From Clostridia bacterium (GTDB taxonomy: Bacteria; Bacillota; Clostridia; Oscillospirales; Acutalibacteraceae), in the NCBI GenBank assembly GCA_017513525.1, contig JAFXFC010000028.1, positions 1 through 59,794 on the forward strand: a stretch of 59,794 nt of DNA, written 5' to 3'. The first letter of the stretch is position 1. Every line of letters starts with the position of its first letter. The position numbers and the translations under genes were made by a program. Of this stretch, positions 16,797 through 26,237 are shown in pieces. The notes under the pieces are model-generated. The model was not told the DNA's origin. It made no database searches and saw only the letters and a program-made list of their open reading frames with translations.

Positions 16797-17807
16797 TTAT
16801 TCGTCCGTATTCAGCACTTCGTATACCACATCGGGAATATCGGACATAACGCAGTCTGCACCTGCTTTTTCAAGAAGCACAGCCTTTTCGGCATCATTAA
16901 CGGTCCAGTACTGAACAGCAAGATTATTCTTATGAGCATAATTGCAAAAACGGGGAGTGCAAAGATCAATTATAGGGGTGTCGTGGGGCACCTGAAGTGC
17001 AGAAAATGTGAAAAAGTCCTCAGAAAGCGAGAAATTGAATAAGGAAGCGATATAAACCACAACAACCTCAAAAATACCGGCGGAACGGTGCATTAAAGGA
17101 TAATTATCGGTAATATACCTTGAAACCTCACCGTTAAAAGTGCCGACAACAACCATGTCAAGCATATTCATCTCGGATAACACTTCATAAAGAATATCCG
17201 TTGCCTTGAAACCGAGCTCACCGCCGTTTTTGATTTCGATTATATATCTGAAATCTCCGTTAGTGCCCAGATATTCAAGAACATCCTGAAGCTTTGCCGC
17301 TTTAAGGTTTTCGGGAACAGCTTCACCTTTAAGTCCTTTATAAGGATATTCGCCCTTTTCATCCTTAAAGCCGTCACCGAAATTTATCTGCCGTAATTCT
17401 TCATATGTATAATTTTCGGGGCGTACTCCGCGTGTATCGAACACTTCTTCGGCATCTGTTGTTCTGTCTAATGTTGAATCGTGAAGCAGTATCAGCTCAC
17501 TATCTTTTGTTATATGAAGGTCAAATTCGAATATGTCAGTCTTAAATTCATCTGAATTTATGCAGCCTTCAAATGCCATCATAGTATTTTCGGGGAAAAT
17601 TCCCGCACCTGAACGGTGAGCTGATGTCATGGTTTTTCCGTATTCAACGATATAGGGGTTATCGGTTTCATATGTCTGAGGCTCGTCACCGAAATCAAAA
17701 AGCACCATAAACAATAAAAATCCGACAAATAATAAAAATGCCGTGAGTACAGAGATTAAAATTTTCAAGGGTTTATTCAGTTTTTTCTGAGATTTTACAT
17801 TTCCCAT
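16797..17807 (-). CDS. Membrane-anchored glycerophosphodiester phosphodiesterase
   Basis: This 336-aa protein has an N-terminal transmembrane anchor (residues about 12-36) and a GDPD TIM barrel. Catalytic blocks are visible: AHRSGAGIFPENTMMAF near residue 58, with the His-Arg and the Glu-Asn pair, FEFDLHITKDSELILLHD near 92 with metal ligands, and EIKNGG near 190. Such enzymes hydrolyse glycerophosphodiesters to glycerol 3-phosphate and an alcohol; this one should act outside the membrane. The start ATG 17807 has AAAGGTG upstream. It is followed directly by deoC. A second GDPD lies at 29660. Confidence 0.87.
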   Translation of the reverse strand: MGNVKSQKKLNKPLKILISVLTAFLLFVGFLLFMVLFDFGDEPQTYETDNPYIVEYGKTMTSAHRSGAGIFPENTMMAFEGCINSDEFKTDIFEFDLHITKDSELILLHDSTLDRTTDAEEVFDTRGVRPENYTYEELRQINFGDGFKDEKGEYPYKGLKGEAVPENLKAAKLQDVLEYLGTNGDFRYIIEIKNGGELGFKATDILYEVLSEMNMLDMVVVGTFNGEVSRYITDNYPLMHRSAGIFEVVVVYIASLFNFSLSEDFFTFSALQVPHDTPIIDLCTPRFCNYAHKNNLAVQYWTVNDAEKAVLLEKAGADCVMSDIPDVVYEVLNTDE

Positions 17808-17884
17808 AATTCCACACCTTTCTTTTTATATAATAAGGCTGTTAATATTTATATGTGTTAAGAGACTGTAAATTATTGCTTATA

Positions 17885-17914
17885 TTGACAATATGAAGAA
17901 TTTTACTGTATAAT
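17885..17914 (+). promoter_or_regulatory. Sigma-A-type promoter for the DUF2804 gene
   Basis: TTGACA, 18 bases, TATAAT, 30 bases before the start codon. Confidence 0.7.
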
Positions 17915-17943
17915 TATTTCAGATAAATGAAAGGAGCAAACCC

Positions 17944-19002
17944 ATGGATTTCAAATCATTTCTTTCCCCAAAAAGAGAAGCTGTTCCGACACCCGAAAAT
18001 ATAATTGACGAATTCGGAAACTGTCATTTCGGCACATTCGATAAAGAATTCCAGAAAATGGACTTTCTGAAGGTCAACCGTCCGTCTTCCCTGCCGAATT
18101 TATTCAATAAATTCAGATTAACTTTATGGGAAGCTACCGAAATTAATTTTGACAAGGTAATTCTTCTTACCGCAGTTTGCGATATGGGTCTTTTCGGCAC
18201 AGCATTAACGGTAATTTACGATAAAAGAACAAAGAAATGCACCTACTGGCAGGAAATGCTTCCCTCGTCAAAGGCTTGTATTTCCGATACAATAATCAAT
18301 TCATCAGAAACCTATTCAAAAGGAAAAAAAGTCAAAATCAGATATGTCAATAATTTCCAGAGAGGTGAAGCTATTGTTTCAGGATATGCTTCAAACAAAA
18401 AAGCGGGAACCGTTGACTACAGAGTAAAACTCACAAGAGTATCTAAACCCAGCGTTGTAAACATCCCCTTTGATGCAAACAGACCTCTTTATACACAAAA
18501 GGATCTCTTTGCAGTTGAAGGCTATCTTGAATTCAACGGAGAAAGATTTGTTGCAGACTCCTCCACCGCCGCAATCATAGATGATCACAGAGGTTATTAT
18601 CCGAGACGTGCTCATTATGACTGGGTAACAACCATGGGCAAAAAAGAGATTGACGGAAAAGAACAGTATTTCGGCTTTAATCTCACAAGAAATCAATCCG
18701 TAAATCAGGATGATTTCAATGAAAATCTTATCTGGTTTGAAGGTGATTCCACACTTCTTACTCCCGTAGTTTTTAAGCACGAAACTCCGTTCCTATGGCA
18801 TATTGAGGACACAAAAGGTATGGTAAATATTACCTTTGATATCGGTGATGAATTCCTTATGAAAGTAACAACGGGAATTATCAACATTGATTATCATATT
18901 ACCTTCGGTGAATTAAAAGGCTATGTCTGCGATCCCGACGGAAACAAATATATCGTTGACGGAATGGCAGGTATAGGTGAGGATAAATCTCTTCTCTTCT
19001 GA
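17944..19002 (+). CDS. DUF2804 domain protein
   Basis: The 352-aa product matches my recollection of DUF2804, a widespread family of unknown function. Visible traits are a beta-rich composition, no signal peptide or membrane segment, a central DDHRGYYPRRAHYDWVTTMG block near residue 218, GFNLTRNQSVNQDDFNENLIW near 240, and a C-terminal GMAGIGEDKSLLF. The middle block is reminiscent of lipocalin-like hydroxylating or isomerising proteins, but I will not assign activity. It has a strong promoter, an AAAGGAG site and its own terminator, so it is a single-gene unit. Confidence 0.75.
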   Translation: MDFKSFLSPKREAVPTPENIIDEFGNCHFGTFDKEFQKMDFLKVNRPSSLPNLFNKFRLTLWEATEINFDKVILLTAVCDMGLFGTALTVIYDKRTKKCTYWQEMLPSSKACISDTIINSSETYSKGKKVKIRYVNNFQRGEAIVSGYASNKKAGTVDYRVKLTRVSKPSVVNIPFDANRPLYTQKDLFAVEGYLEFNGERFVADSSTAAIIDDHRGYYPRRAHYDWVTTMGKKEIDGKEQYFGFNLTRNQSVNQDDFNENLIWFEGDSTLLTPVVFKHETPFLWHIEDTKGMVNITFDIGDEFLMKVTTGIINIDYHITFGELKGYVCDPDGNKYIVDGMAGIGEDKSLLF

Positions 19003-19018
19003 TGATAATAAATAGTTT

Positions 19019-19046
19019 AAGGGGCTGTTTTTTCAGCCCCTTTTTT
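19019..19046 (+). terminator. Terminator after the DUF2804 gene
   Basis: Stem AAGGGGCTG with CAGCCCCTT, short T loop, then six T. Confidence 0.85.
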
Positions 19047-19050
19047 CATT

Positions 19051-19680
19051 TTATTTGGTTCCGAAAATTCTGTCACCGGCATCGCCGAGTCCCGGAACTA
19101 TATATCCGTGGTCATTAAGGCATTCATCCATTGCAGCACAGAAAATATCCACATCCGGATGAGCTTCAGCCAAAGCATTGATTCCTTCCGGAGCGGCTAT
19201 GGTACACATAAATTTAATGTGCTTTGGGCCTCTCTTTTTTATCTGTGTAATTGCATCAATAGCACTTCCGCCCGTAGCACACATCGGGTCAACTACAATG
19301 ACATCACGCTCTGCAATATCATGAGGAAGCTTACAGTAATATTCAACCGGCATTAGGGTATCAGGATCTCTGTAAAGACCTATATGACCTATTCTTGCAG
19401 AGGGAATAAGTGCAGTGATACCGTCAACCATACCAAGTCCCGCTCTGAGAATGGGAACAATGGCGAGCTTCTTACCTGAAAGCTCTTTTACCTTTGCAAC
19501 AGCAACAGGGGTTTCAACCTCAATTTCATGAAGCTCAAGATCTCTTGTAGCTTCATAACACATGAGCATGGCAATTTCACCTATAATTGCTCTGAAATCC
19601 TTCGAGGGAGTGTTTTTATCCCTGAGAATGGATAATTTATGCTGAATAAGAGGATGGTTTGTAATTACAATATTACCCAT
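19051..19680 (-). CDS. upp: Uracil phosphoribosyltransferase
   Basis: Upp makes UMP from uracil and PRPP for pyrimidine salvage. The 209-aa product is of normal length and has [12 protein letters not shown] near residue 76, [11 protein letters not shown] near 110, the PRPP-binding loop [18 protein letters not shown] near 127 and the uracil-binding [13 protein letters not shown] at the C-terminus. It is the last gene of the run tsaE-tsaB-rpiB-upp, 22 bp after rpiB, with AAAGGAAG before ATG 19680. Confidence 0.96.
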   Translation of the reverse strand: MGNIVITNHPLIQHKLSILRDKNTPSKDFRAIIGEIAMLMCYEATRDLELHEIEVETPVAVAKVKELSGKKLAIVPILRAGLGMVDGITALIPSARIGHIGLYRDPDTLMPVEYYCKLPHDIAERDVIVVDPMCATGGSAIDAITQIKKRGPKHIKFMCTIAAPEGINALAEAHPDVDIFCAAMDECLNDHGYIVPGLGDAGDRIFGTK

Positions 19681-19702
19681 GACAAACTTCCTTTCTTTTA
19701 GC

Positions 19703-20140
19703 TTACATGTTTTCGATTTCCGTAATCTGATCTACTCTTCTCTGATGACGGCCGCCTTCAAATTCTGTATTGATAAAAACATCAACAAGCTCAATAGCTG
19801 CACCGACACCGATAACTCTAGCACCGAGACAAAGTGCATTTGCATCATTATGAAGTCTTGTAAACTTTGCACTGAAATAATCAGAACAGCAAGCAGCTCT
19901 GATTCCTTTCACCTTATTTGCAGCCATTGAAATTCCGATACCTGTTCCGCAGCAAAGAATTGCCTTGTCGCATTTTCCGGAAACAACAAGATCGCAAGCC
20001 TTTTTTGCCTGATAAGGATAATCTACACTGTCAGTGCTATATGCGCCGCAATCTTCGAATTCAATTCCGTTTTCAACAAAATACTCTTTAATGGCTTCTT
20101 TTAAGGGATAACCTGCATGGTCACTGCTTAATGCTATCAT
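19703..20140 (-). CDS. rpiB: Ribose 5-phosphate isomerase B
   Basis: RpiB interconverts ribulose 5-phosphate and ribose 5-phosphate. The 145-aa product has [17 protein letters not shown] at the N-terminus, the catalytic cysteine in [17 protein letters not shown] near residue 65, and [16 protein letters not shown] near 112. ATG 20140 is chosen because AGGAG is eight bases upstream; the ATG at 20149 directly abuts that site. The gene overlaps the 3' end of tsaB by 20 bp, which suggests coupling. Confidence 0.94.
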   Translation of the reverse strand: MIALSSDHAGYPLKEAIKEYFVENGIEFEDCGAYSTDSVDYPYQAKKACDLVVSGKCDKAILCCGTGIGISMAANKVKGIRAACCSDYFSAKFTRLHNDANALCLGARVIGVGAAIELVDVFINTEFEGGRHQRRVDQITEIENM

Positions 20141-20846
20141 TTTTATCATCTCCTGATTTTTTTAATTCTCTTTCTGCCTGTGAAAGCCTCAGATAATCGG
20201 GCTTCAACATATCAGCAGAAATAAAACCTACACCTTTATTATAGTTTCTGTAAGCGGCAATTGCAACTCCCGAAGCGTGCTGATATTTATAAATTTCGGG
20301 AAATTTTCTTACATCAAGACCTTTTTCTGCAAAAAATTTATAAGCGATATCGCTTCCGTCACCAATAAGAAGAACTTTTTTACCGATAGCTTTAAGTTCA
20401 CCGCTTAACTCTTCAAGAGTTTTCGGAGCATCCTCAGATATACGCAAAAGCTCATCTCCGTTCTTTTCAAATAACGCACAGTAAACCTGCATACAACGTG
20501 CATCCATTACAGGACATATAATAAATCCGTCAATATCCGCGCAATTTGCAAGTGCTTCAAGAGTCGATACGGGAAAACACGGCTTGTCCGAAGCAAAGCA
20601 AAGTCCTTTTACTGCTGAAACACCTATTCTTATTCCCGTAAAGGAGCCCGGCCCTGCCGCAACTGCGACAGCGTCGATTTTGCTGAAATCAATATCAGCA
20701 TTTTTAAGTGCTGTATCAATAAGACACATTATTGTCTGTGAATGTGTAAGACCTGTATTTAAGTATGTTTCACTTATAACTTTTCCGTCTTTAATAACTG
20801 CAGCACCTGCAGCTACTGCCGAAGTGTCAATTCCGAGTATCAGCAT
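20121..20846 (-). CDS. tsaB: tRNA t6A37 threonylcarbamoyladenosine biosynthesis protein TsaB
   Basis: TsaB is the inactive, dimerising partner of TsaD in formation of N6-threonylcarbamoyl adenosine at tRNA position 37. The 241-aa product has the ASKHA-fold start ILGIDTSAVAAGAAV, THSQTIMCLIDTAL near 35, and the hallmark AAGPGSFTGIRIGVSAVKGL near 67. It is somewhat longer than average at its C-terminus, where it overlaps rpiB. Its start codon shares one base with the tsaE stop (TAATG). The usual neighbours rimI and tsaD are absent. Confidence 0.93.
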   Translation of the reverse strand: MLILGIDTSAVAAGAAVIKDGKVISETYLNTGLTHSQTIMCLIDTALKNADIDFSKIDAVAVAAGPGSFTGIRIGVSAVKGLCFASDKPCFPVSTLEALANCADIDGFIICPVMDARCMQVYCALFEKNGDELLRISEDAPKTLEELSGELKAIGKKVLLIGDGSDIAYKFFAEKGLDVRKFPEIYKYQHASGVAIAAYRNYNKGVGFISADMLKPDYLRLSQAERELKKSGDDKNDSIKQ

Positions 20847-21271
20847 TAAAAATTACCTCCTGTTACAGTAATTTTTCTCTCATCTGTGTTTTCTCCTTGA
20901 GAAATATCTATACGCACTGTATTATCGGGTAAAGCATTTTCAATATTTTCGCTCCACTCAATAAACAAAACGGAGCCTTCATCAAGATAATCAAAAAATC
21001 CCGTGGAATAAAGATCCTCAAAAGATGTTACACGATACATATCAAAATGATAGACATGAGGCTCTCCGCCGTAATCATGTACCAATGAAAAGGTAGGCGA
21101 ACTGACAAAGGAATCATTTCCGTATGCCTTTAATGCACCTCTGACAAAAGCAGTTTTTCCCATACCCATTCCGCCTGAGAAAGCAACAACGGTTCCGCCG
21201 CTGATATTCTTACAAACGGTTTCGGCTATTTTCATTGTCTCTTCTTCAGAAAAAGAAAAAAACTCTTTCAT
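20846..21271 (-). CDS. tsaE: tRNA t6A37 threonylcarbamoyladenosine biosynthesis ATPase TsaE
   Basis: TsaE is the ATPase that works with TsaB and TsaD in t6A synthesis. The 141-aa product has the P-loop FSGGMGMGKTAFVRG near residue 30, SPTFSLVHDYGG near 60, and YHFDMYRV then LFIEWSENI, the Walker B-like region, near 72-105. ATG 21271 has AGGGGA seven bases before it and gives the usual family length. It is the first gene of its run and diverges from the rodA-type gene. Confidence 0.92.
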   Translation of the reverse strand: MKEFFSFSEEETMKIAETVCKNISGGTVVAFSGGMGMGKTAFVRGALKAYGNDSFVSSPTFSLVHDYGGEPHVYHFDMYRVTSFEDLYSTGFFDYLDEGSVLFIEWSENIENALPDNTVRIDISQGENTDERKITVTGGNF

Positions 21272-21300
21272 AAACATTCCCCTCATGAATAATATTTCTA

Positions 21301-21329
21301 TTGAAAAATTACACTTAAACGGATATAAT
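21301..21329 (+). promoter_or_regulatory. Sigma-A-type promoter for the RodA/FtsW gene
   Basis: TTGAAA, 17 bases, TATAAT, 29 bases before the start codon. Confidence 0.7.
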
Positions 21330-21358
21330 GTAACTATAATTTTTTTGGAGCAAATAAA

Positions 21359-22525
21359 ATGACAAAATTAATAAAATTTATAAAGTCAACAATAAAAGAA
21401 ACTGATCTGCTGCTGTTATTTTTTTGCATTGCAGCTTCCATATTCGGCATTTTAATGGTTCACAGCGCAACGCAGCTCAGCATTGAAGAGGATGCAATAA
21501 TTTCCAGAGATACAAGAACAATGATTCTGGCTGTTGCTATCGGCGTAGCTTTTGCCGTCATTATTTCTTTTATTGATTACAAGTTTATAACAAAGATGTT
21601 TCCGCTTATAGGCGCTGTATGTATCCTTTTGATGTTTCTGGTGCTTTTGATAGGAGTAGGCCCCGAAGAACGCCCCGATGCAAAAACATGGATAGTTTTA
21701 GGCTCAACAGGCATGTTTTTTCAGCCGTCCGAGCTTGTTAAGATAGGTTTTATAATTACCTTTGGTATGCACATTGAACTGGTAAGAGATAAGCTGAAAA
21801 GTATTTTCCATCTTTTTCTTTTATGCGTTCACGGTCTTATTCCCGCAGGACTTGTTATTATTTCGGGAGACCTCGGAAGTGCACTTGTTTTTATAATAAT
21901 TTTCATTTCCATGCTTTTCTGCGCAGGCGTACAGCTCAGATACTTTGCCATAGGTCTCGCAGGTGTTTGCGCCATGATACCTGCAATATGGTATTTCTTT
22001 TTCAGTTCAACTCAGAAAGAACGCTTTCTCGGACTTATTTATCCTGAGAGATACCCCGATATCATGTATCAGCAAAACAGAGGTATTGAAGCAATCGCCT
22101 CGGGCGGACTTACGGGACAGGGACTTTTCAACGGAAAATATACGCAGAATGAAATCGTTCCCGAAAGTGAAAATGATATGATTTTTACCTGTATCGGTGA
22201 AGAATTAGGACTGATAGGCTGCATACTTGCACTCGCAATCCTTATCGCGATCACAGTTAAAATTATCCATGTAGGCCACAAATCAAAAGACAGTGCAACC
22301 TCTCTTATGTGCTACGGAATGGCAGCAATGATAGCTTCTCAGGTAATAATAAATATCGGAATGTGCCTTGTTATTTTCCCTGTTATCGGAATTACACTTC
22401 CATTTTTCAGTGCAGGCGGTTCGTCAAATATGTGTATTTACATAGGAATAGGTCTTATAATGAGCATATACCGCTTCGACAAAGAAAAAGAGCTGATAAG
22501 CTACAGATTTCAAAAGCTGAGATAA
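21359..22525 (+). CDS. rodA: FtsW/RodA/SpoVE family peptidoglycan polymerase
   Basis: SEDS-family proteins polymerise lipid II glycan strands together with a class B PBP. The 388-aa product has about ten membrane helices, the W(I/L)xLGxxxFQPSELxK block at WIVLGSTGMFFQPSELVK (near residue 117), the invariant Asp in GDLGSALV near 170, GQGLFNGKYTQNEIVPESENDMIF near 255-278 and the C-terminal LPFFSAGGSSN. These fit RodA or SpoVE equally well; the symbol is therefore tentative. It is monocistronic. The class B PBP at 39053 is a possible partner but is not adjacent. Confidence 0.88.
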   Translation: MTKLIKFIKSTIKETDLLLLFFCIAASIFGILMVHSATQLSIEEDAIISRDTRTMILAVAIGVAFAVIISFIDYKFITKMFPLIGAVCILLMFLVLLIGVGPEERPDAKTWIVLGSTGMFFQPSELVKIGFIITFGMHIELVRDKLKSIFHLFLLCVHGLIPAGLVIISGDLGSALVFIIIFISMLFCAGVQLRYFAIGLAGVCAMIPAIWYFFFSSTQKERFLGLIYPERYPDIMYQQNRGIEAIASGGLTGQGLFNGKYTQNEIVPESENDMIFTCIGEELGLIGCILALAILIAITVKIIHVGHKSKDSATSLMCYGMAAMIASQVIINIGMCLVIFPVIGITLPFFSAGGSSNMCIYIGIGLIMSIYRFDKEKELISYRFQKLR

Positions 22526-22537
22526 GAGCTTTTTATT

Positions 22538-22570
22538 CCCTCAGGAATACTCCTGAGGGTTATATTTTTT
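22538..22570 (+). terminator. Terminator after the RodA/FtsW gene
   Basis: Stem CCCTCAGGA with TCCTGAGGG around a 4-base loop, then TTATATTTTTT. Its tail overlaps the 3' end of the converging helicase gene. Confidence 0.8.
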
Positions 22571-24962
22571 CTAATCTTGCCATTTTCTCCATAAGCTTTT
22601 TTGTTCCGACTGATTCAAAAGCGACCTCTAAGAGAATATCATTGCCAAGCGGCTGTGTGGCAAGTACAAGTCCTTTTCCGAACTTTTTATGATAAACGCT
22701 GTCACCCTTTTTAAATCCGACAGCGCTTGCATTTTTACTGTCAGACATTGTGCTTTCAAAAAGACCGGAGCCAGGCTTATAGACCGTTTTTTGCGTATCC
22801 TGATATTTTGTATCGGAATATCCGCCATAGCTTCCTTTTGATAAAAATGAGTATGATGAAGAATACTGTGTTCTCGGTTCAGAGATATCATTAATAAGAT
22901 CTATAGGAATTTCCCGTATAAACTCAGATGCTAAATTCATACTTGTTTTTCCGAACTGCATTCTGCTGAGCGCTCTCGTTATATAAAGCTTCTTTTTTGC
23001 TCTTGTTATACCGACATAAGCAAGTCTTCTTTCTTCTTCCATTAATGACGGTTCATATATAGACTGCATTGACGGAAATACACCGTTTTCCATACCGACT
23101 ATATAAACATAAGGAAATTCAAGTCCCTTTGCAGAATGAAGAGTCATCAATGTAACGGTATCAAGCTCGGCATTGTAATTATCTATATCCGAAAGAAGGG
23201 CGACTTCTTCAAGAAAACCTTCAAGTGTTGCATTTTCTCCGTTTTCTTCTTCATATCTTGCAATAGTTGAATAAAGCTCGTCAAGGTTTTCTATTCTTTC
23301 TTCCCGCTTCTCATCCGAGTCAAGAGCCGCAATATAGCCTGATTCATTCATTACTATTCTGAAAAGCTCCGCAAGGGTGTTGCTTTCACGAAGCCTTGCA
23401 AATGTATTTATCATTTTTGCAAAAAGCTTAAGCTTTGATGCACTTCTCGAAAGAGCCGAATATTCATCAGCAGTGTCCATTAAAGAGAATACACTCTCAC
23501 CTAATCTGGAGGAAATTTCAAAAAGACTGTTAATTGTAGTTTCTCCGATACCTCTTTTAGGTTCATTTACAATTCTTCTTAATCTTATATTATCATTGGG
23601 ATTTGAAACCACGGCAAGATAAGCCAGAGCATCTTTAATTTCTTTTCTGTCATAGAATCGGTGACCGCCGATTATCCTGTACGGAATACCCGATTTTACA
23701 AGAGCACGCTCTATTATATTTGACTGTGCATTCATTCTGTATAAAACAGCATTATCGGAAAAAGGAACTTTATCGGAAGCTGCGTCCATAATGGAATTTG
23801 CGACAAAATTACCTTCACTTATATCATCCGCACAAGCCTTCAGTGTTATTTTTTCTCCCATACCGTTTGAAGTCCAAAGACTCTTCCCTTTTCGTTCACT
23901 GTTATGAGAGATCACGGCATTGGCAGCATCAAGAATGGTCTGTGTAGAACGGTAATTCTCTTCCAATCTTATAACAACCGCATTATTAAACTGATTCTCA
24001 AAGCTGAGAATATTTTCAATTGTAGCACCTCTGAAGCTATAGATACTCTGGTCATCATCACCGACAACACATAAGTTATTATGGCCGCCTGCAAGAAGAC
24101 TTACCAATACATATTGCGCATGGTTTGTATCCTGATATTCATCGACCATTATGTATCTGAATCGGTTTCTGTAATAATCAAGCACTTCCCTGTCTGTTTT
24201 AAGAAGCTTTACAGTATTAACGATTATATCGTCAAAATCCATTGCATCTGCATTCTGAAGAAGCTGTTGATATCTTTCATAAGCTTTTGCGATATCCAAT
24301 TTTCGCATATCAGCGCCTGCTTCTTTTAAGTATTCGGAAGGCTCAATGAGAGAATCCTTCGCACGGCTTATTTCATTAAGAATTGATTTATGCGGAAGCC
24401 TTTTATCGTCAATATTAAGCTGTCTCTGACATTCCTTAATGAGCCTTTTGGAATCATCTGTATCATAAATTGTAAAATGAGTAGAAAAGCCTATTCTGTC
24501 GCCGAATCTTCTTAAAATACGTACACATGCAGAATGGAAGGTACTTGCCCATATCTCATTTCCCGCTTCTCCGAGAGAATTCACAAGGCGTTCTTTTAAT
24601 TCATTTGCAGCCTTATTTGTAAATGTTATGGTAAGTATCTGCCACGGAGCAGGTGCATCAACACTGAGCATAGGCAGGATTTCGGAATATACAGATGTAT
24701 CTCCGTCAAGATACTGCTTAAGCTTTTCAGCAGCATTATCCGTAAAGCCTGTAAGAATTCTGTCTGAATTATATGCATCTCCGTATTTTATGAGATTAAT
24801 AATTCTGTTGACAATAACCGTGGTTTTTCCGCTTCCCGCACCTGCAAGAACAAGCAGTGGCCCCTTAACAGTGGTCACTGCCTTGAATTGCATATTATTC
24901 ATACGGGAAAAATCTTTCTCTATAATCTTTTTTCTTAATTCAAGAAGCTGATTACCTGACAT
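22560..24962 (-). CDS. pcrA: ATP-dependent DNA helicase PcrA/UvrD type
   Basis: PcrA is a 3'-5' superfamily 1A helicase for DNA repair and clearing of replication blocks. The 800-aa product shows the motifs in order: Q-motif MNNMQFKAV, Walker A LAGAGSGKTTVIVNRI near residue 37, motif Ia TFTNKAANELKERL, motif II DEYQDTNHAQY near 272, motif III GDDDQSIYSFRGA near 295, motif IV NYRSTQTILDAA, motif V TLMTLHSAKGLEFPYVYIVG near 605 and motif VI RRLAYVGITRAKKKLYI. The C-terminal 60 residues form the typical PcrA Tudor-like tail (GDSVYHKKFGKGLV). It is full length. GGTGA precedes ATG 24962, 4 bases from the fumarase gene stop. Confidence 0.95.
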   Translation of the reverse strand: MSGNQLLELRKKIIEKDFSRMNNMQFKAVTTVKGPLLVLAGAGSGKTTVIVNRIINLIKYGDAYNSDRILTGFTDNAAEKLKQYLDGDTSVYSEILPMLSVDAPAPWQILTITFTNKAANELKERLVNSLGEAGNEIWASTFHSACVRILRRFGDRIGFSTHFTIYDTDDSKRLIKECQRQLNIDDKRLPHKSILNEISRAKDSLIEPSEYLKEAGADMRKLDIAKAYERYQQLLQNADAMDFDDIIVNTVKLLKTDREVLDYYRNRFRYIMVDEYQDTNHAQYVLVSLLAGGHNNLCVVGDDDQSIYSFRGATIENILSFENQFNNAVVIRLEENYRSTQTILDAANAVISHNSERKGKSLWTSNGMGEKITLKACADDISEGNFVANSIMDAASDKVPFSDNAVLYRMNAQSNIIERALVKSGIPYRIIGGHRFYDRKEIKDALAYLAVVSNPNDNIRLRRIVNEPKRGIGETTINSLFEISSRLGESVFSLMDTADEYSALSRSASKLKLFAKMINTFARLRESNTLAELFRIVMNESGYIAALDSDEKREERIENLDELYSTIARYEEENGENATLEGFLEEVALLSDIDNYNAELDTVTLMTLHSAKGLEFPYVYIVGMENGVFPSMQSIYEPSLMEEERRLAYVGITRAKKKLYITRALSRMQFGKTSMNLASEFIREIPIDLINDISEPRTQYSSSYSFLSKGSYGGYSDTKYQDTQKTVYKPGSGLFESTMSDSKNASAVGFKKGDSVYHKKFGKGLVLATQPLGNDILLEVAFESVGTKKLMEKMARLEKI

Positions 24963-24966
24963 ATTT

Positions 24967-25500
24967 TCACCTTAAATTAAATATTGAATCACCGAATGAG
25001 TCAACCGCAGTAATAAGCGGCATATCTTTAACATATAATTTTTTGACACTCTCACAACCGAGTTCGGGAAAGGCTATTTCTTCTGCTCTTTCAATACTGC
25101 GGCTTATAAGAGCACCTAAACCGCCGCCTGCACAAAAATATACAGCTTTATTTCTGACTATAGCATCTGTTACCTCGGCATTTCTGTTGCCCTTTCCTAT
25201 CATGGCAAGAAGCCCTCTGTCAAGAAGCATCGGAGAAAAACGGTCCATTCTTGACGATGTTGTAGGTCCGAAGCTGCCTATACTGCCGTCTTCTTTTGAC
25301 GGGGTCGGTCCTGCATAATATATAACCGCACCCGAAATATCAAAGGGCAATTCTTTATTCTCTTCAATAAGCTTACATATCTTTGAATGTGCCGCGTCTC
25401 TTGCAGTATATATCACACCGCTGAGATAAATCTTCTGCGAGCATCTAAGCTGTGATGCACAGTTTTTTAATTCTTCTGTAGTTAAATACCTATCAATCAT
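24967..25500 (-). CDS. Class I fumarate hydratase-type beta subunit
   Basis: The 177-aa product matches the C-terminal (beta) subunit of two-subunit iron-sulfur fumarases and tartrate dehydratases, which hydrate fumarate to malate. Signature blocks are SGVIYTARDAAHSKI near residue 28, YYAGPTP near 62, GSFGPTTSSRMD near 74 and the Gly-rich GGGLGALISRSI near 125. The iron-sulfur alpha subunit, normally just upstream, is not here: the upstream gene is DivIVA-like and overlaps this one by 8 bp. Either alpha lies elsewhere or the protein works alone. Fumarase and tartrate dehydratase cannot be separated by sequence. Confidence 0.85.
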   Translation of the reverse strand: MIDRYLTTEELKNCASQLRCSQKIYLSGVIYTARDAAHSKICKLIEENKELPFDISGAVIYYAGPTPSKEDGSIGSFGPTTSSRMDRFSPMLLDRGLLAMIGKGNRNAEVTDAIVRNKAVYFCAGGGLGALISRSIERAEEIAFPELGCESVKKLYVKDMPLITAVDSFGDSIFNLR

Positions 25501-26146
25501 TTATATCCACTCTGATATCAAACTCATCCGCATCATCGAAATTGACATCAGAAGACCCGATTTGAGGCACTACCGTTTCAATTGTATGTTTTAAGTGTGA
25601 ATCATTTTCTACAGGAACAAAATCAGTCAGAAAGTCAAATTTTGAGCCTGTCTGCTGCACTTCACGCTTAAATAAATCAAGTGACTTACCGAGCGAATTC
25701 ATATTATCAAGCAATACCTTAAACGCAAGATTAAACTGATTGTTGATATCGGAAATATTCTGAGAAATACTCTTTGCCTTTGTTGAAGTAGCGTCTGCCG
25801 AAGCATAGGCATTCGAGAAAATTCCCGAAGCCTTGTCATTTGCTTCCTTTACAAGTATCTCGGAAAATCTCTTTGCATCAAGCATAGCAGCACCAAGACG
25901 TGCTTCATATACCTTTGAAACATCACACTCTGAACATTTCTCATTATTGCTTTTCTTTTCGTTTTCCTCATCAATAGCCTTTTTCAGAGCTTCATTTTCA
26001 CCTCGGAGGGATTCCAATTCTTTTTCGAGTGCGGCAACTTTTTCTTCAGCTCTTGCTTTTTCTGCAAGAACTCCGTCAATATATATTATTACATCATTTC
26101 TGTTAAAACCATTCATAGCAGAACGGAAAGAATAATTTTCAGACAT
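25493..26146 (-). CDS. DivIVA-like coiled-coil protein
   Basis: The 217-aa product begins with a short block, FRSAMNGFNRNDVIIYIDGV, like the membrane-binding N-terminus of DivIVA/GpsB proteins. A strong coiled coil (residues about 28-62) and a second helical part (about 75-165) follow, and it ends in an acidic tail. Such proteins mark negatively curved membrane at poles or septa. CSECD near residue 72 is an unusual cysteine pair. It has a GGAGG site before ATG 26146. The stop lies inside the start of the fumarase beta gene. The family call is moderate; the precise role is unknown. Confidence 0.65.
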   Translation of the reverse strand: MSENYSFRSAMNGFNRNDVIIYIDGVLAEKARAEEKVAALEKELESLRGENEALKKAIDEENEKKSNNEKCSECDVSKVYEARLGAAMLDAKRFSEILVKEANDKASGIFSNAYASADATSTKAKSISQNISDINNQFNLAFKVLLDNMNSLGKSLDLFKREVQQTGSKFDFLTDFVPVENDSHLKHTIETVVPQIGSSDVNFDDADEFDIRVDIND

Positions 26147-26237
26147 AGTGATCCTCCAACAATTTATTTATTTGATTTTATCATAGACCTTTTCTAAATA
26201 CAAGCATTTTTCAGCATTATTCGCTTTATTATTTATG

